18,843 nt of DNA, taken from the NCBI GenBank assembly GCA_964371725.1, contig CAYJNQ010000035.1, positions 1 to 18,843 of the forward strand, written 5' to 3'. How positions within the stretch are numbered: the first letter of the stretch is position 1; every line of letters starts with the position of its first letter. Below the pieces are notes generated by a model, which was not told where the DNA came from, ran no database searches, and worked only from the letters and a program-made list of their open reading frames with translations. The translations under genes and the position numbers were made by a program. This stretch comes from JAAYCI01 sp964371725. Lineage in GTDB: Bacteria; Bacillota; Clostridia; Oscillospirales; Ruminococcaceae. Below are positions 1 through 8,245 of this stretch, piece by piece.

Positions 1-10
1 AGGCGGTGGG

Positions 11-41
11 GCTGAATAAACTCTGCAGGGGTTTATTCAGC
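11..41 (-). terminator. Perfect 11-bp hairpin just after pfkA
   Basis: Positions 11-21 (GCTGAATAAAC) and 31-41 (GTTTATTCAGC) form a perfect 11-bp inverted repeat with a 9-nt loop, starting 10 nt past the pfkA stop codon. A hairpin here is placed like a transcription terminator for the minus-strand operon. However, no T-run follows it on either strand, so it may instead be a 3'-end stabiliser, an RNA processing site or a protein-binding palindrome. The palindrome is seen directly; the role is inferred. Confidence 0.4.
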
Positions 42-50
42 AGGCATTAC

Positions 51-1028
51 TTATACCGATAAGATTGCATTGATTTCCAGCAAAGTTTTATCCAACTGCT
101 TTTTCATGCCAAGTGCTTCTTTGATATCGTAATCGATGAGTTCGTCTGAGCGCATTCCAATCACTCTGTCGGAAATGCCCTTCGACAAAAGCTCTACCGC
201 TTGATAACCAAAACGCGTTGCCGCCACACGGTCTCGCACTGTGGGGGAACCGCCACGCTGCACATGCCCCAGCACCGTAGGCCGTGACTCAATACCGGAT
301 TTTTCTTCAATTTCTTTTGCCAAGGCATCCGCGCGGGCCGCACCCTCTGCCACAACAATAATAAAATGGCGTTTTCCCATCTTTTTTGTAAACTTCATTT
401 TGGCCACAATGTCGTTGTCCACATCCACAGGATACTCCGGCACAATGGCCACCAAGGCACCCACAGCAAGGCCGATGTTGGCCGCGATATAGCCGGCTGT
501 ATGCCCCATTACTTCCACCACACTGCAACGGTCATGGCTCAGCATGGTATCTCGCAGTTTATCCACCATATCCAAAACCGTGTTCATGGCCGTATCGTAA
601 CCAATGGTATAATCGGTACAGGCAATGTCGTTGTCTATGGTGCCGGGGATACACACACAAGGAATTTCTTGGGCAGATAAATCCATTGCGCCACGGAAGG
701 AACCGTCTCCACCAATCACCACCATGGCATCAAGCCCATGTTTTCTGCAATTGGCGGCCGCTGTTTGCTGGCCTTGCAAGGTTAAAAATTCCGGACTTCT
801 GGCAGTGTAGAGCATGGTGCCACCACGGTGAATGATTTCAGACACACTGCGTATGTGCAATTCCTCTATGTCGTCTTCAATAAGCCCGTTATAGCCATGC
901 CGCACACCAAACACCTTCATGTTTTTGCTTAAGGCCGAACGAACAACCGCACGAATGGCCGCATTCATACCGGGTGCATCTCCGCCACTGGTTAAAACAC
1001 CGATTCTTTTGATTTCTGACTCAGCCAT
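51..1028 (-). CDS. pfkA: ATP-dependent 6-phosphofructokinase (classical bacterial type)
   Basis: Phosphorylates fructose 6-phosphate to fructose 1,6-bisphosphate in the cytoplasm, the committed step of glycolysis. The 325-residue length fits the bacterial homotetrameric family. Visible motifs are the N-terminal nucleotide loop SGGDAPGMN (14-22), RGG and TARSPEF (69-81), GGDGS (106-110) and PGTIDND with catalytic D132 (128-134). The Gly after GGD and the Gly in PGTIDND are the ATP-type residues; pyrophosphate-dependent enzymes carry Asp and Lys there. Arginines 26 and 30 match the allosteric effector-site arginines of E. coli PfkA. The ATG at 1028 was chosen over an upstream in-frame start because GGAG lies 8 nt before it. 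It is the last gene of the long minus-strand unit, 109 nt after dnaE. Confidence 0.95.
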   Translation of the reverse strand: MAESEIKRIGVLTSGGDAPGMNAAIRAVVRSALSKNMKVFGVRHGYNGLIEDDIEELHIRSVSEIIHRGGTMLYTARSPEFLTLQGQQTAAANCRKHGLDAMVVIGGDGSFRGAMDLSAQEIPCVCIPGTIDNDIACTDYTIGYDTAMNTVLDMVDKLRDTMLSHDRCSVVEVMGHTAGYIAANIGLAVGALVAIVPEYPVDVDNDIVAKMKFTKKMGKRHFIIVVAEGAARADALAKEIEEKSGIESRPTVLGHVQRGGSPTVRDRVAATRFGYQAVELLSKGISDRVIGMRSDELIDYDIKEALGMKKQLDKTLLEINAILSV

Positions 1029-1137
1029 TTTTTTCACTCCAGTTCTTGGTTTATAGAGTTGGTACACAGGTATATTTTACCACAAAACCACAAAAAGGTA
1101 TAGCCAAATACAAAGTTTTACAATTCCCAGGTTGCCA
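1029..1137 (-). other. dnaE-pfkA spacer with 8-bp tandem repeat
   Basis: This is the only long gap (109 nt) inside the minus-strand unit. Read on the minus strand it contains TTTTGTGG twice in tandem (plus-strand positions 1080-1095), followed by GGTAAAATATACC, an imperfect palindrome with TAAAAT. No -35/-10 pair with proper spacing stands out (TTGTAA and TATACC are only 15 nt apart), and there is no terminator after dnaE. An internal promoter for pfkA is possible but not demonstrated. Confidence 0.3.
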
Positions 1138-4100
1138 CTACCGCAAGGCAACATTTTCTTCACCAAGCAAATTTTGCAGCTCTAAAAGTAAGGTTTTGTT
1201 GTTCAGTGTCCACATATGAGGCGGTGTTTTCACCATTTTTCCACTATCGGAAAAACGCACAAAAACAGGTATATCTCCTTCAAAAATATGAAATAAATTC
1301 TCGGCCATGTGAAATTCTTTGCTTTCCTTCGAGGGCACGCGAATGTACAAGCGCAAATCCTGTTCTTCAGCAGGTTTGGTAAGTTTCGGCTTTCCGCTGT
1401 TCCCTTCCTCGGTATTTTCACACTCTATCGGCAATATACTGTCTGCCAATATCTTGGGCGCTTCTTCCTCCTTGCCGGATACACGCCCTTGCACCAAAAC
1501 CGGGCTATTTTCCTTCACCAAATCACCGGCCGCCAACAACACTTTGGGAAACACCAAAAGTTCCATATTACCTGTTAAATCTTCGATTTCGCAAAAAGAC
1601 ATCAAATCGTTATTTTTTGTTGTATGGTATTTTACCTTTACAATGATGCAAACCAAAGAAACCTTCATCTCATCAATTTTTTCTGCTTCTTCGGCCAACA
1701 ATTTTTGAATTTGGGTACTTGCTTGCCGACGGATGTTTTCTTTGTATTTATCCAACGGATGGCCAGACAAAAACAGTCCGCTTACCTCTTTTTCCTGTTG
1801 TAATAACATTTCATTTGGAAATTCTTCGCAATCCGGCATATGATACTGTGGCCTATTTTGCTCAGAGTCCATGGTATCAAACAAGTTAAGCTGCCCTTCC
1901 AAATTGTTTCTACGGTCTTTATCTACACTTTTGAGGATGCCCTCCAGAGAAAGCACCATCGCTTTCCGGTTTTTCTCAAGATGGTCGAAAGCTCCACTCT
2001 TTATGAAACTTTCGATAGCACGTCTGTTCATTTCCGAGCCATGGGCGAGCATACGTTTGCAAAAATCATACAAAGAACGGTAAGGGCCTTTTTGCGTTCG
2101 CTCTAAAACCACAAGCTCTATGAGGTGGCGGCCCACATTTTTCAAAGCCGACAGGCCATAGCGTATTTTCTCTCCCTCCACGGTGAAACCGGTTTGGCTC
2201 ACATTGATATCCGGTGGCAAAACCGGAATGCCCATGCGCTCGCTTTCCGCAATGTAGCCAATTACTTTGCCTGTAAAATCCAGCACACTGGTCATCAACG
2301 CGGCCATGAACTCACGCGGATGGTGGCACTTCAAATAGGCGGTTTGGTAGGCCACAACGGCATAGGCGGCCGCGTGAGACTTGTTGAAGGCATAGGAGGC
2401 AAAGCTGCTCATATCGTCGAATATTTTGTTGGCAACTTCGGGGGGAATGCCATTGCGCACACAACCGGGACAGGCGTTGTCCTCCTCCTGGCTACCATGA
2501 ATAAATACAGAACGCTGTTGCTCCATTACATCATGCTTTTTTTTACTCATCGCTCTGCGCACCAAATCTGCCTGCCCATAAGAAAAACCGGCCAGCTCGC
2601 GGAAAATTTGCATCACCTGCTCTTGATATACAATACAGCCATAGGTAACATCCAAAATGGGGGCCAATTTTTCTGTGCTATAGTGCACCAAGCTGGGGTC
2701 GTGACGGTTTTTAATATACATCGGAATAGAGTCCATCGGGCCCGGACGATAAAGCGAAATGAGGGCGATTACATCCTCGATGGAGCGCGGCTTTAGCTGG
2801 GTAAGCGTTTGTTTCATTCCGCTGGATTCCAGCTGAAACACGCCATCTGTTTCACCGGAGGAAAGCAAGGCAAACACCGCTTCATCATCGAGGGGCACAT
2901 CTTCTATCGAAAACATGCTGTTTTTCGCACGCACCATTTTCTCTGCATCGGCAATCACAGTTAAAGTGCGCAGGCCAAGAAAATCCATCTTAAGCAGGCC
3001 AAGTTCTTCAATGGTCGTCATCGGGAATTGTGTAACCACAGCCCCCTCATTTGTCGATAGGGGCACATACTCGCTGGCTGCTTTTGGCGTGATGACCACC
3101 CCGGCAGCATGTGTAGAGGCATGCCTTGGCATGCCCTCTAATTTTTGCGCAATGTCGATGAGTTTATATATTTCCGGGTCTTTTTCACAGGCCTCTGCCA
3201 GTGGTTTCGATACTTTGAGGGCTCGATCCAAAGTCATTTTCAGTTCCATGGGCACCATTTTGGCTACTGCATCCACCTTTTGATAGGGAATATCCAAAAC
3301 ACGGCCCACATCACGAATGGCAGCTCTGGCCGCCATCGTACCGAATGTGATGATTTGTGCCACATGGTCGGCGCCATATTTTTGCACCACATAGTCGATC
3401 ACCTCACCGCGGCGCTCATAACAAAAGTCGATGTCAAAATCCGGCATGGAAATGCGTTCCGGATTTAAAAAACGCTCGAACAAAAGCTGATACCGCAAGG
3501 GATCGATTCCGGTGATACCCATGCAATAAGCGGCAATGCTACCGGCGCCACTGCCACGGCCGGGCCCCACCGAAATCCCTTGTTCTTTTGCATAGCGAAT
3601 GAAATCGGCCACGATGAGATAATAGGTGGTGTATCCCATACGGCTGATTACACTGGTTTCAAATTCCAGCCGCTCCACCGCTTCTTTGGGTGGATTTTCC
3701 CCGTAGCGTGCCCGCAATCCATCCCGACAAAGCCGCTGAAAATAGAGTTCGTTATCCTCCCCGTTCGGCGCTTGAAATTCCGGCAATTTTGTAACACCAA
3801 ACTCATAATCGAACCCGCACATATTTGCAATTTTTACGGTATTGTCACACGCACTCGGCCATGCAGAAAATAAGGCCTGCATTTCGTCGCCACTTTTTAC
3901 ATAGAATTCATCCGTTTCAAATTCCAGCCGATCCTCGTCGTTCACGGTTTTTTGCGTTTGAATACACACCAAGATGCCTTGCATTTGCGCATCTTCCCTG
4001 CTTAGGTAATGTGCGTCGTTTGTGGCCACCAAGGGGATACCGGTTTCCTCCGATAGGCGCACCAAGCGGGGTAATACCGTTTTTTGATCGGCCAGGCCAT

Positions 4101-4629
4101 GGTCTTGTATCTCTAAATAGTAATTATCTTTGCCGAATAAAGTTTGAAACCAAAGGGCCCTTTCTTTGGCCTTTTCATAATCACCCGAAAGCAATCTTTG
4201 CGGAATTTCGCCGGCAAGGCAGGCCGATAGGCAGACAAGCCCCTCGTGATGTTGAATAAGCAATTCATCATCAATGCGTGGTTTTGAATAAAATCCCTCG
4301 GTGTATCCGGCCGAAACCATCTTGATTAAATTTTGATATCCCTGCTCATTTTTACAAAGCAAAACCAGGTGATAGTTCCCGTCCATATGGCTCACTTTGT
4401 CGTAACGGCTGCGGTTGGCCACATACACTTCGCAGCCAATAATGGGTTTTATGCCGTGTTTTTTTGCCTGTTTGTAAAAATCGACACAACCAAACATGGC
4501 GCCGTGGTCGGTAATGGCCACCGCGCTTTGCCCAAGGGACGACAGATGTTGAAACAGGCGCTCTATCCGGCAGGCGCCATCGAGCAAACTATATTGTGTA
4601 TGCAAGTGCAAATGAACAAAGTCCGGCAT
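1138..4629 (-). CDS. dnaE: DNA polymerase III alpha subunit, DnaE type
   Basis: Replicative C-family DNA polymerase of 1163 residues. The N-terminal PHP domain (about 1-280) keeps HLHLH (6-10), TDHG (40-43), GCE (65-67) and NDAH (204-207). The polymerase core has GPGRGSGAGS (355-364) and PDFDIDF with likely catalytic D399 and D401. The third catalytic Asp is D549 in KMDFLGLRTLT. A helix-hairpin-helix region follows, then an OB-fold (around 960-1060) and a short C-terminal tail. There is no DEDD exonuclease insertion, so this is DnaE rather than PolC. The start at ATG 4629 has GGAGAG six nt upstream and lies 13 nt after the whiA stop, implying co-transcription and probably translational coupling. 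In Bacillota DnaE usually works beside PolC; PolC is not in this window. Confidence 0.96.
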   Translation of the reverse strand: MPDFVHLHLHTQYSLLDGACRIERLFQHLSSLGQSAVAITDHGAMFGCVDFYKQAKKHGIKPIIGCEVYVANRSRYDKVSHMDGNYHLVLLCKNEQGYQNLIKMVSAGYTEGFYSKPRIDDELLIQHHEGLVCLSACLAGEIPQRLLSGDYEKAKERALWFQTLFGKDNYYLEIQDHGLADQKTVLPRLVRLSEETGIPLVATNDAHYLSREDAQMQGILVCIQTQKTVNDEDRLEFETDEFYVKSGDEMQALFSAWPSACDNTVKIANMCGFDYEFGVTKLPEFQAPNGEDNELYFQRLCRDGLRARYGENPPKEAVERLEFETSVISRMGYTTYYLIVADFIRYAKEQGISVGPGRGSGAGSIAAYCMGITGIDPLRYQLLFERFLNPERISMPDFDIDFCYERRGEVIDYVVQKYGADHVAQIITFGTMAARAAIRDVGRVLDIPYQKVDAVAKMVPMELKMTLDRALKVSKPLAEACEKDPEIYKLIDIAQKLEGMPRHASTHAAGVVITPKAASEYVPLSTNEGAVVTQFPMTTIEELGLLKMDFLGLRTLTVIADAEKMVRAKNSMFSIEDVPLDDEAVFALLSSGETDGVFQLESSGMKQTLTQLKPRSIEDVIALISLYRPGPMDSIPMYIKNRHDPSLVHYSTEKLAPILDVTYGCIVYQEQVMQIFRELAGFSYGQADLVRRAMSKKKHDVMEQQRSVFIHGSQEEDNACPGCVRNGIPPEVANKIFDDMSSFASYAFNKSHAAAYAVVAYQTAYLKCHHPREFMAALMTSVLDFTGKVIGYIAESERMGIPVLPPDINVSQTGFTVEGEKIRYGLSALKNVGRHLIELVVLERTQKGPYRSLYDFCKRMLAHGSEMNRRAIESFIKSGAFDHLEKNRKAMVLSLEGILKSVDKDRRNNLEGQLNLFDTMDSEQNRPQYHMPDCEEFPNEMLLQQEKEVSGLFLSGHPLDKYKENIRRQASTQIQKLLAEEAEKIDEMKVSLVCIIVKVKYHTTKNNDLMSFCEIEDLTGNMELLVFPKVLLAAGDLVKENSPVLVQGRVSGKEEEAPKILADSILPIECENTEEGNSGKPKLTKPAEEQDLRLYIRVPSKESKEFHMAENLFHIFEGDIPVFVRFSDSGKMVKTPPHMWTLNNKTLLLELQNLLGEENVALR

Positions 4630-4642
4630 AATAGCTCTCCAA

Positions 4643-5560
4643 CTAAGGCGCGGGGATATGTTTTTCCTTTTGCTCGTGCGCCTTTTCTTTCAATTTTTGA
4701 AAACGGTGGCTCAAACCCGATTTTGAAATGGGCTCAGCCGATAATTCCACAAGTTCAGAAAGGGAAACATCCGGGTATTTTTTTCGCAGAATAGCGGCTT
4801 CTTGCAAAGAGGGGCTCAGCGCTTGCAAATGGCCCGTTTTCTCTAAGTAGGCAATGGCGTGCAAAATCTCTCGGTTTGCCTGTACCGTTTTATCAATGTT
4901 GGCCGTTTCACAATTGGTGATGCGATTGGCCCTGTTTCGCACATCTTTATATACCTTCAATTGCATAATTTCCAAGGCACTTTGGGAAGCACCCATGGTG
5001 GTGAGCAAATCTTCCACACGTTCGCTTGCTTTAAAATACAAAACATTCATGCCCTTGCGCACGGTTTTTCCGGGTGTAAATCCCTGTTCTTTAAAAAGCT
5101 CTGCAACATCTTGCGAAAGACAAAATCTTTGTGTTAAAAATTCAAGGCAATATCCTTTATGCGGATCCACAGCCATGCCTGCCACCATAAATGCTGCAGC
5201 AAAAAAATGTGAATAACAGCGGTTGCACATGAAATTGTTTTTCTGAATGCGCAGGCTTGTCTCTTCACCACTATATCCAAACAGTGCCAGTGTTTTTTCG
5301 ATTTCAAAAGGGTCACTTACTTTGAATTCATAGCTGCCTTTATCTTCACCACGCACAAAAACCTTTCCTTGAATGCCGGCTCCGAGCATCACTTTTTTTA
5401 CCCACTTTGCCACAAACACACGCTCTGTATGCAAGGAAAGCTCTTTTTTATCGAAGCTTTTAGAAAAACAAACAACACCATAGGCGGCCGCTGTGCAACA
5501 ACAAGGGCGCTCGATTTCTTGCGAGGCAATTTCTCTTTTGACTTGTTCAGAAAAACTCAT
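4643..5560 (-). CDS. whiA: DNA-binding protein WhiA
   Basis: WhiA-family protein, 305 residues. In actinomycetes WhiA controls sporulation-septation genes; in Bacillota it binds DNA and affects cell division and chromosome segregation. The N-terminal part (MSFSEQVKREI, then a Cys-rich CCCTAAAYG) and the middle match the LAGLIDADG-like fold. The C-terminal part (about 210-300), with SLSELVELSAEPISKSGLSH, is the helix-turn-helix. The start at 5560 was chosen because AAGGA lies about 8 nt upstream and the family start MSFSxxVKxE is recognisable; the longer upstream frame overlaps murB out of frame. It begins 13 nt after murB. Its usual upstream partners rapZ and yvcK are absent. Confidence 0.93.
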   Translation of the reverse strand: MSFSEQVKREIASQEIERPCCCTAAAYGVVCFSKSFDKKELSLHTERVFVAKWVKKVMLGAGIQGKVFVRGEDKGSYEFKVSDPFEIEKTLALFGYSGEETSLRIQKNNFMCNRCYSHFFAAAFMVAGMAVDPHKGYCLEFLTQRFCLSQDVAELFKEQGFTPGKTVRKGMNVLYFKASERVEDLLTTMGASQSALEIMQLKVYKDVRNRANRITNCETANIDKTVQANREILHAIAYLEKTGHLQALSPSLQEAAILRKKYPDVSLSELVELSAEPISKSGLSHRFQKLKEKAHEQKEKHIPAP

Positions 5561-5573
5561 GCTTCGTTCCTTT

Positions 5574-6488
5574 TCACACATCCAACACTTGGAATTCTTT
5601 TTGCAGAATATAACCGGTTTGCTCGTGCACCACCTTGGCCACTTCGTCGGCCAAGGTGAGAATGTCTTGGCAAGTGGCTTTATGCACATTCACGATAAAC
5701 CCACTGTGTTTTTCGCTTACGGCCGCATCTCCAACACGCCTTCCTTTCAAACCACACTGCTCAATAAGGGCAGCCGCAAAGGCCCCTGGTGGGCGTTTGA
5801 ATGCACTGCCGGCGCTTGGGAAATCCAGCGGTTGGCTGCATTTTCTTTTTTCCATAACCGCCTGCATTTTTGCCGAAATTTCTTTTGGATCTCCCGGGTT
5901 CAGGGCGAAGCGCGCCTGCAAAACAACCCAGTTTTTGTGCTGAAAGCAGGAGCTACGGTATCCCATATCCAAAGCAGAAACCGGCAAAATATGTTTTTTG
6001 AGATCTTCATCCAGCACCAGTACTTCGGCCAGCACATCGCGCAATTCTCCCCCATAGGCACCGGCATTCATATAAATGCCACCGCCCACAGAACCGGGGA
6101 TGCCATAGGCAAACTCAAGGCCGGATAAACCTGCCTGCTGTGCATATTTACAAAGTGTTGCCAAAGAAACACCGGCTCCGGCCCAAAAGCCGTCCTGTGT
6201 TTTTTGCAGGGCAGAAAATTCGTTCTCTGTGGGCATAATTACAAACCCTTCATACCCATTGTCTTTGAAAATCACATTGCTGCCTCGCCCAATTAAGCTG
6301 GATGGTATTTGTTGCCTGTGCACAATTTCCAAAACAGAAACCAGCTGTGAAACGGTTTCGGGCAAACAAAAAAAAGCGGCGGGGCCACCCACTTGAAAAC
6401 TCGTATGTTTGTGCATCGGCTCATCTTTTCTAAAAAGCACACCCGCCCTTTGCAGGGCATGCTCCGCCTCGGCTTTGTTCCATGTCAT
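5574..6488 (-). CDS. murB: UDP-N-acetylenolpyruvoylglucosamine reductase MurB
   Basis: NADPH- and FAD-dependent cytoplasmic enzyme that reduces UDP-GlcNAc-enolpyruvate to UDP-MurNAc in peptidoglycan synthesis. The 304-residue length fits the short type II MurB found in Bacillota. Visible motifs are the FAD-binding NTSFQVGGPA-like stretch (HTSFQVGGPA, 28-37), GRGSNV (67-72) and YGIPGSVGGG (128-137). Catalytic residues are likely R178 in YRSS, the proton-donor S228 in GSAFKRP, and E298 near the C terminus. AGGAAT precedes the ATG at 6488. It lies 26 nt after the PHP gene and 13 nt before whiA, so it is internal to the operon. Confidence 0.95.
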   Translation of the reverse strand: MTWNKAEAEHALQRAGVLFRKDEPMHKHTSFQVGGPAAFFCLPETVSQLVSVLEIVHRQQIPSSLIGRGSNVIFKDNGYEGFVIMPTENEFSALQKTQDGFWAGAGVSLATLCKYAQQAGLSGLEFAYGIPGSVGGGIYMNAGAYGGELRDVLAEVLVLDEDLKKHILPVSALDMGYRSSCFQHKNWVVLQARFALNPGDPKEISAKMQAVMEKRKCSQPLDFPSAGSAFKRPPGAFAAALIEQCGLKGRRVGDAAVSEKHSGFIVNVHKATCQDILTLADEVAKVVHEQTGYILQKEFQVLDV

Positions 6489-6514
6489 GTTTTATTCCTG
6501 TGTTTTCTTTTGTT

Positions 6515-7264
6515 TTACATTTTTTTTGCAATTGCCTTGCCGTGCAAAAAAAGCTCTTCTTTTAAGCGTTCCATAGAGCTGTTCACAACGAGCTCTACCG
6601 GGAACTCAAGTTCTTGCAGCAAAGTAAGAGCCCAATCGTAATTTTCGAAATCATAGATAGAATGAGCATCGGAGCAAACTGCGATTTTCGCCCCATAACG
6701 CTTACAACATTGTAAAAGCTCTTTTAAATTCTCCTTGTTCCCACTGCGTACTTGCGGTGAATTCCCGTTGAGCTCTACCACTTTGTGATGCTTTGCAAAC
6801 ATAGGAACCACACGCTCATAATCATATTTCCAGCGCCCTTCCTCGCTGTGGCCTATCATGTCTACATAGGGGTTTTGGGCAACATGAAGCCAAAGCTGCG
6901 TGGCCATTTCCTCCGACAAAGGGGCCATGCAATGTCCATGGATGGAGGCGATTACCCAATCCATATCACAAAGCAGTGCTTCACTCATATCCAATTGGCC
7001 GCTTTTATCCACAATGTTTGCTTCCACGCCTTTTAGTAAAAGAAGCCCGTTTTCCAAAGTGGAAGGCATACGAAGCAAATTGAAAAAATACCATTCATGT
7101 GGGGAATCCGGAACGGCCATGGCGTGCTCGGTCACAGCCATGGCCGAAAGACCCAAGGAATGGGCTCTGTCGGTCATTTCCTTGAGTGTAGAAAAGGCAT
7201 GAGAAGAAACCATGGTGTGTGTGTGCAAATCGGCTACTATCTGAATGGGGTTGTTTTTTTTCAC
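6515..7264 (-). CDS. PHP-domain metal-dependent phosphatase, YcdX-like
   Basis: A 249-residue PHP-family hydrolase. All nine metal-ligand positions known for the trinuclear zinc site of E. coli YcdX have counterparts: H14, H16, H22, H47 (TEH), E81 (EAN), H109 (SIHGH), H139 (GHS), D199 and H201 (SDAH). The substrate is not known. The start codon is GTG at 7264, overlapping the hprK stop as GTGA, with AGAGG about 10 nt upstream. That arrangement indicates translational coupling to hprK. PHP proteins of this kind are common near murB and whiA in Clostridia, but no metabolic role can be assigned from sequence. Confidence 0.87.
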   Translation of the reverse strand: MKKNNPIQIVADLHTHTMVSSHAFSTLKEMTDRAHSLGLSAMAVTEHAMAVPDSPHEWYFFNLLRMPSTLENGLLLLKGVEANIVDKSGQLDMSEALLCDMDWVIASIHGHCMAPLSEEMATQLWLHVAQNPYVDMIGHSEEGRWKYDYERVVPMFAKHHKVVELNGNSPQVRSGNKENLKELLQCCKRYGAKIAVCSDAHSIYDFENYDWALTLLQELEFPVELVVNSSMERLKEELFLHGKAIAKKM

Positions 7265-8214
7265 GTCAATTTTACCTCTTCCGCTTGAGGGATGTCATTC
7301 GTTAAACCCAATTGATTGAGCAATTCGAATGCCGCATTGTAGCCCATGGCCTTTTGGCGGTTGTTCATTGCCGCAATTTCCACGATGACAGCCAAATTAC
7401 GTCCCGGCATCACCGGGATGACGGTGAGCGGAATTTTAAGCCCCAAAATTTCAATGGTGTTGTTTTCAAGGCCGGTTCGGCTGTAATTTTTGTGCTTGTT
7501 CCAAGGCTCCAGCTCGACAACCAAATCAATGCTTTGTGTTTTTTTTACAGCACCCGCACCAAAAATGCGCCCCACATTGATGATGCCTACACCGCGTAGC
7601 TCAATAAAATGGCGAATGTTCTCCGGCGCTTGTCCATAGATGGTTCGGTTAGACACCCTGCGCAATTCCACGGCATCGTCTGCAATGAGGCGATGGCCGC
7701 GTTTGAGCAATTCCACAGCGGTTTCGCTTTTGCCCACACCCGATTCCCCCATGATGAGAACCCCTTCGCCATACACATCCACCAAAACACCGTGCCGTGT
7801 AACACGCTGCGCGAGCTCCACGCTTAAAAGAGAGAGCACCGCATTCATAAAGGCTGTGGATGCCTCTGCAGAACCAAGAAGCGGAACCTTATATTTTTCA
7901 GCCAATTCCAAAAGGTCGCTCGAAGGCTGTGCGTCGCCCGTAAGCACAATGGCCGGCGGATTTGTGGAAAACAAGGTTTTAAGCCGCATATACCGCATTT
8001 CACTCGAGCGCTGCTTCAAATAACCCATTTCGGCATTGCCCAAAATTTGAATGCGGTTTGTGTCAAAAAATTCTTCGTATCCGGTTAACAGAAAACCGGG
8101 ACGGTTCACCTCCGGTGCCGTGATTTTTATTTCATCCGCATCACAAGGCAAGTGAAATGGTGTTAAGTTTAGTTGCTTTACAAGCACAGAAAGCGATACA
8201 TCGTAATTTGACAT
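7261..8214 (-). CDS. hprK: HPr(Ser) kinase/phosphorylase
   Basis: Bifunctional sensor enzyme that phosphorylates HPr (and Crh where present) on Ser46 when fructose-1,6-bisphosphate and ATP are high, and dephosphorylates it when phosphate is high. This feeds CcpA-mediated carbon catabolite repression. The protein has 317 residues, the usual family length. Visible are RHGVLVDVYG (140-149), the Walker A loop GESGVGKS (156-163), ADDAVEL (178-184), IELRGVGIINV (204-214) and the C-terminal EIAAMNNRQKAMGYNAA signature. Active-site residues of both reactions appear intact. AGGAAA precedes the ATG at 8214. It follows a PFK gene by 31 nt, so a producer of its activator and the sensor are co-transcribed. 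Confidence 0.96.
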   Translation of the reverse strand: MSNYDVSLSVLVKQLNLTPFHLPCDADEIKITAPEVNRPGFLLTGYEEFFDTNRIQILGNAEMGYLKQRSSEMRYMRLKTLFSTNPPAIVLTGDAQPSSDLLELAEKYKVPLLGSAEASTAFMNAVLSLLSVELAQRVTRHGVLVDVYGEGVLIMGESGVGKSETAVELLKRGHRLIADDAVELRRVSNRTIYGQAPENIRHFIELRGVGIINVGRIFGAGAVKKTQSIDLVVELEPWNKHKNYSRTGLENNTIEILGLKIPLTVIPVMPGRNLAVIVEIAAMNNRQKAMGYNAAFELLNQLGLTNDIPQAEEVKLT

Positions 8215-8245
8215 AGAATTTCCTTTCTTTTTTCACAGCGTGTAT

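Noticed and set aside
1074..1123. Promoter for pfkA in the dnaE-pfkA gap
   Set aside because: Possible boxes (TTGTAA with TATACC; TAAAAT) have wrong spacing or lack a partner, so no promoter is called.
2125..2796. A 223-codon open frame on the plus strand inside dnaE
   Set aside because: It lies entirely within the strongly conserved polymerase gene, has no ribosome site and no recognisable domain; it is a shadow frame.
3648..4629. The N-terminal PHP domain of dnaE as a separate gene
   Set aside because: It is continuous in frame with the polymerase domain and is a normal part of DnaE.
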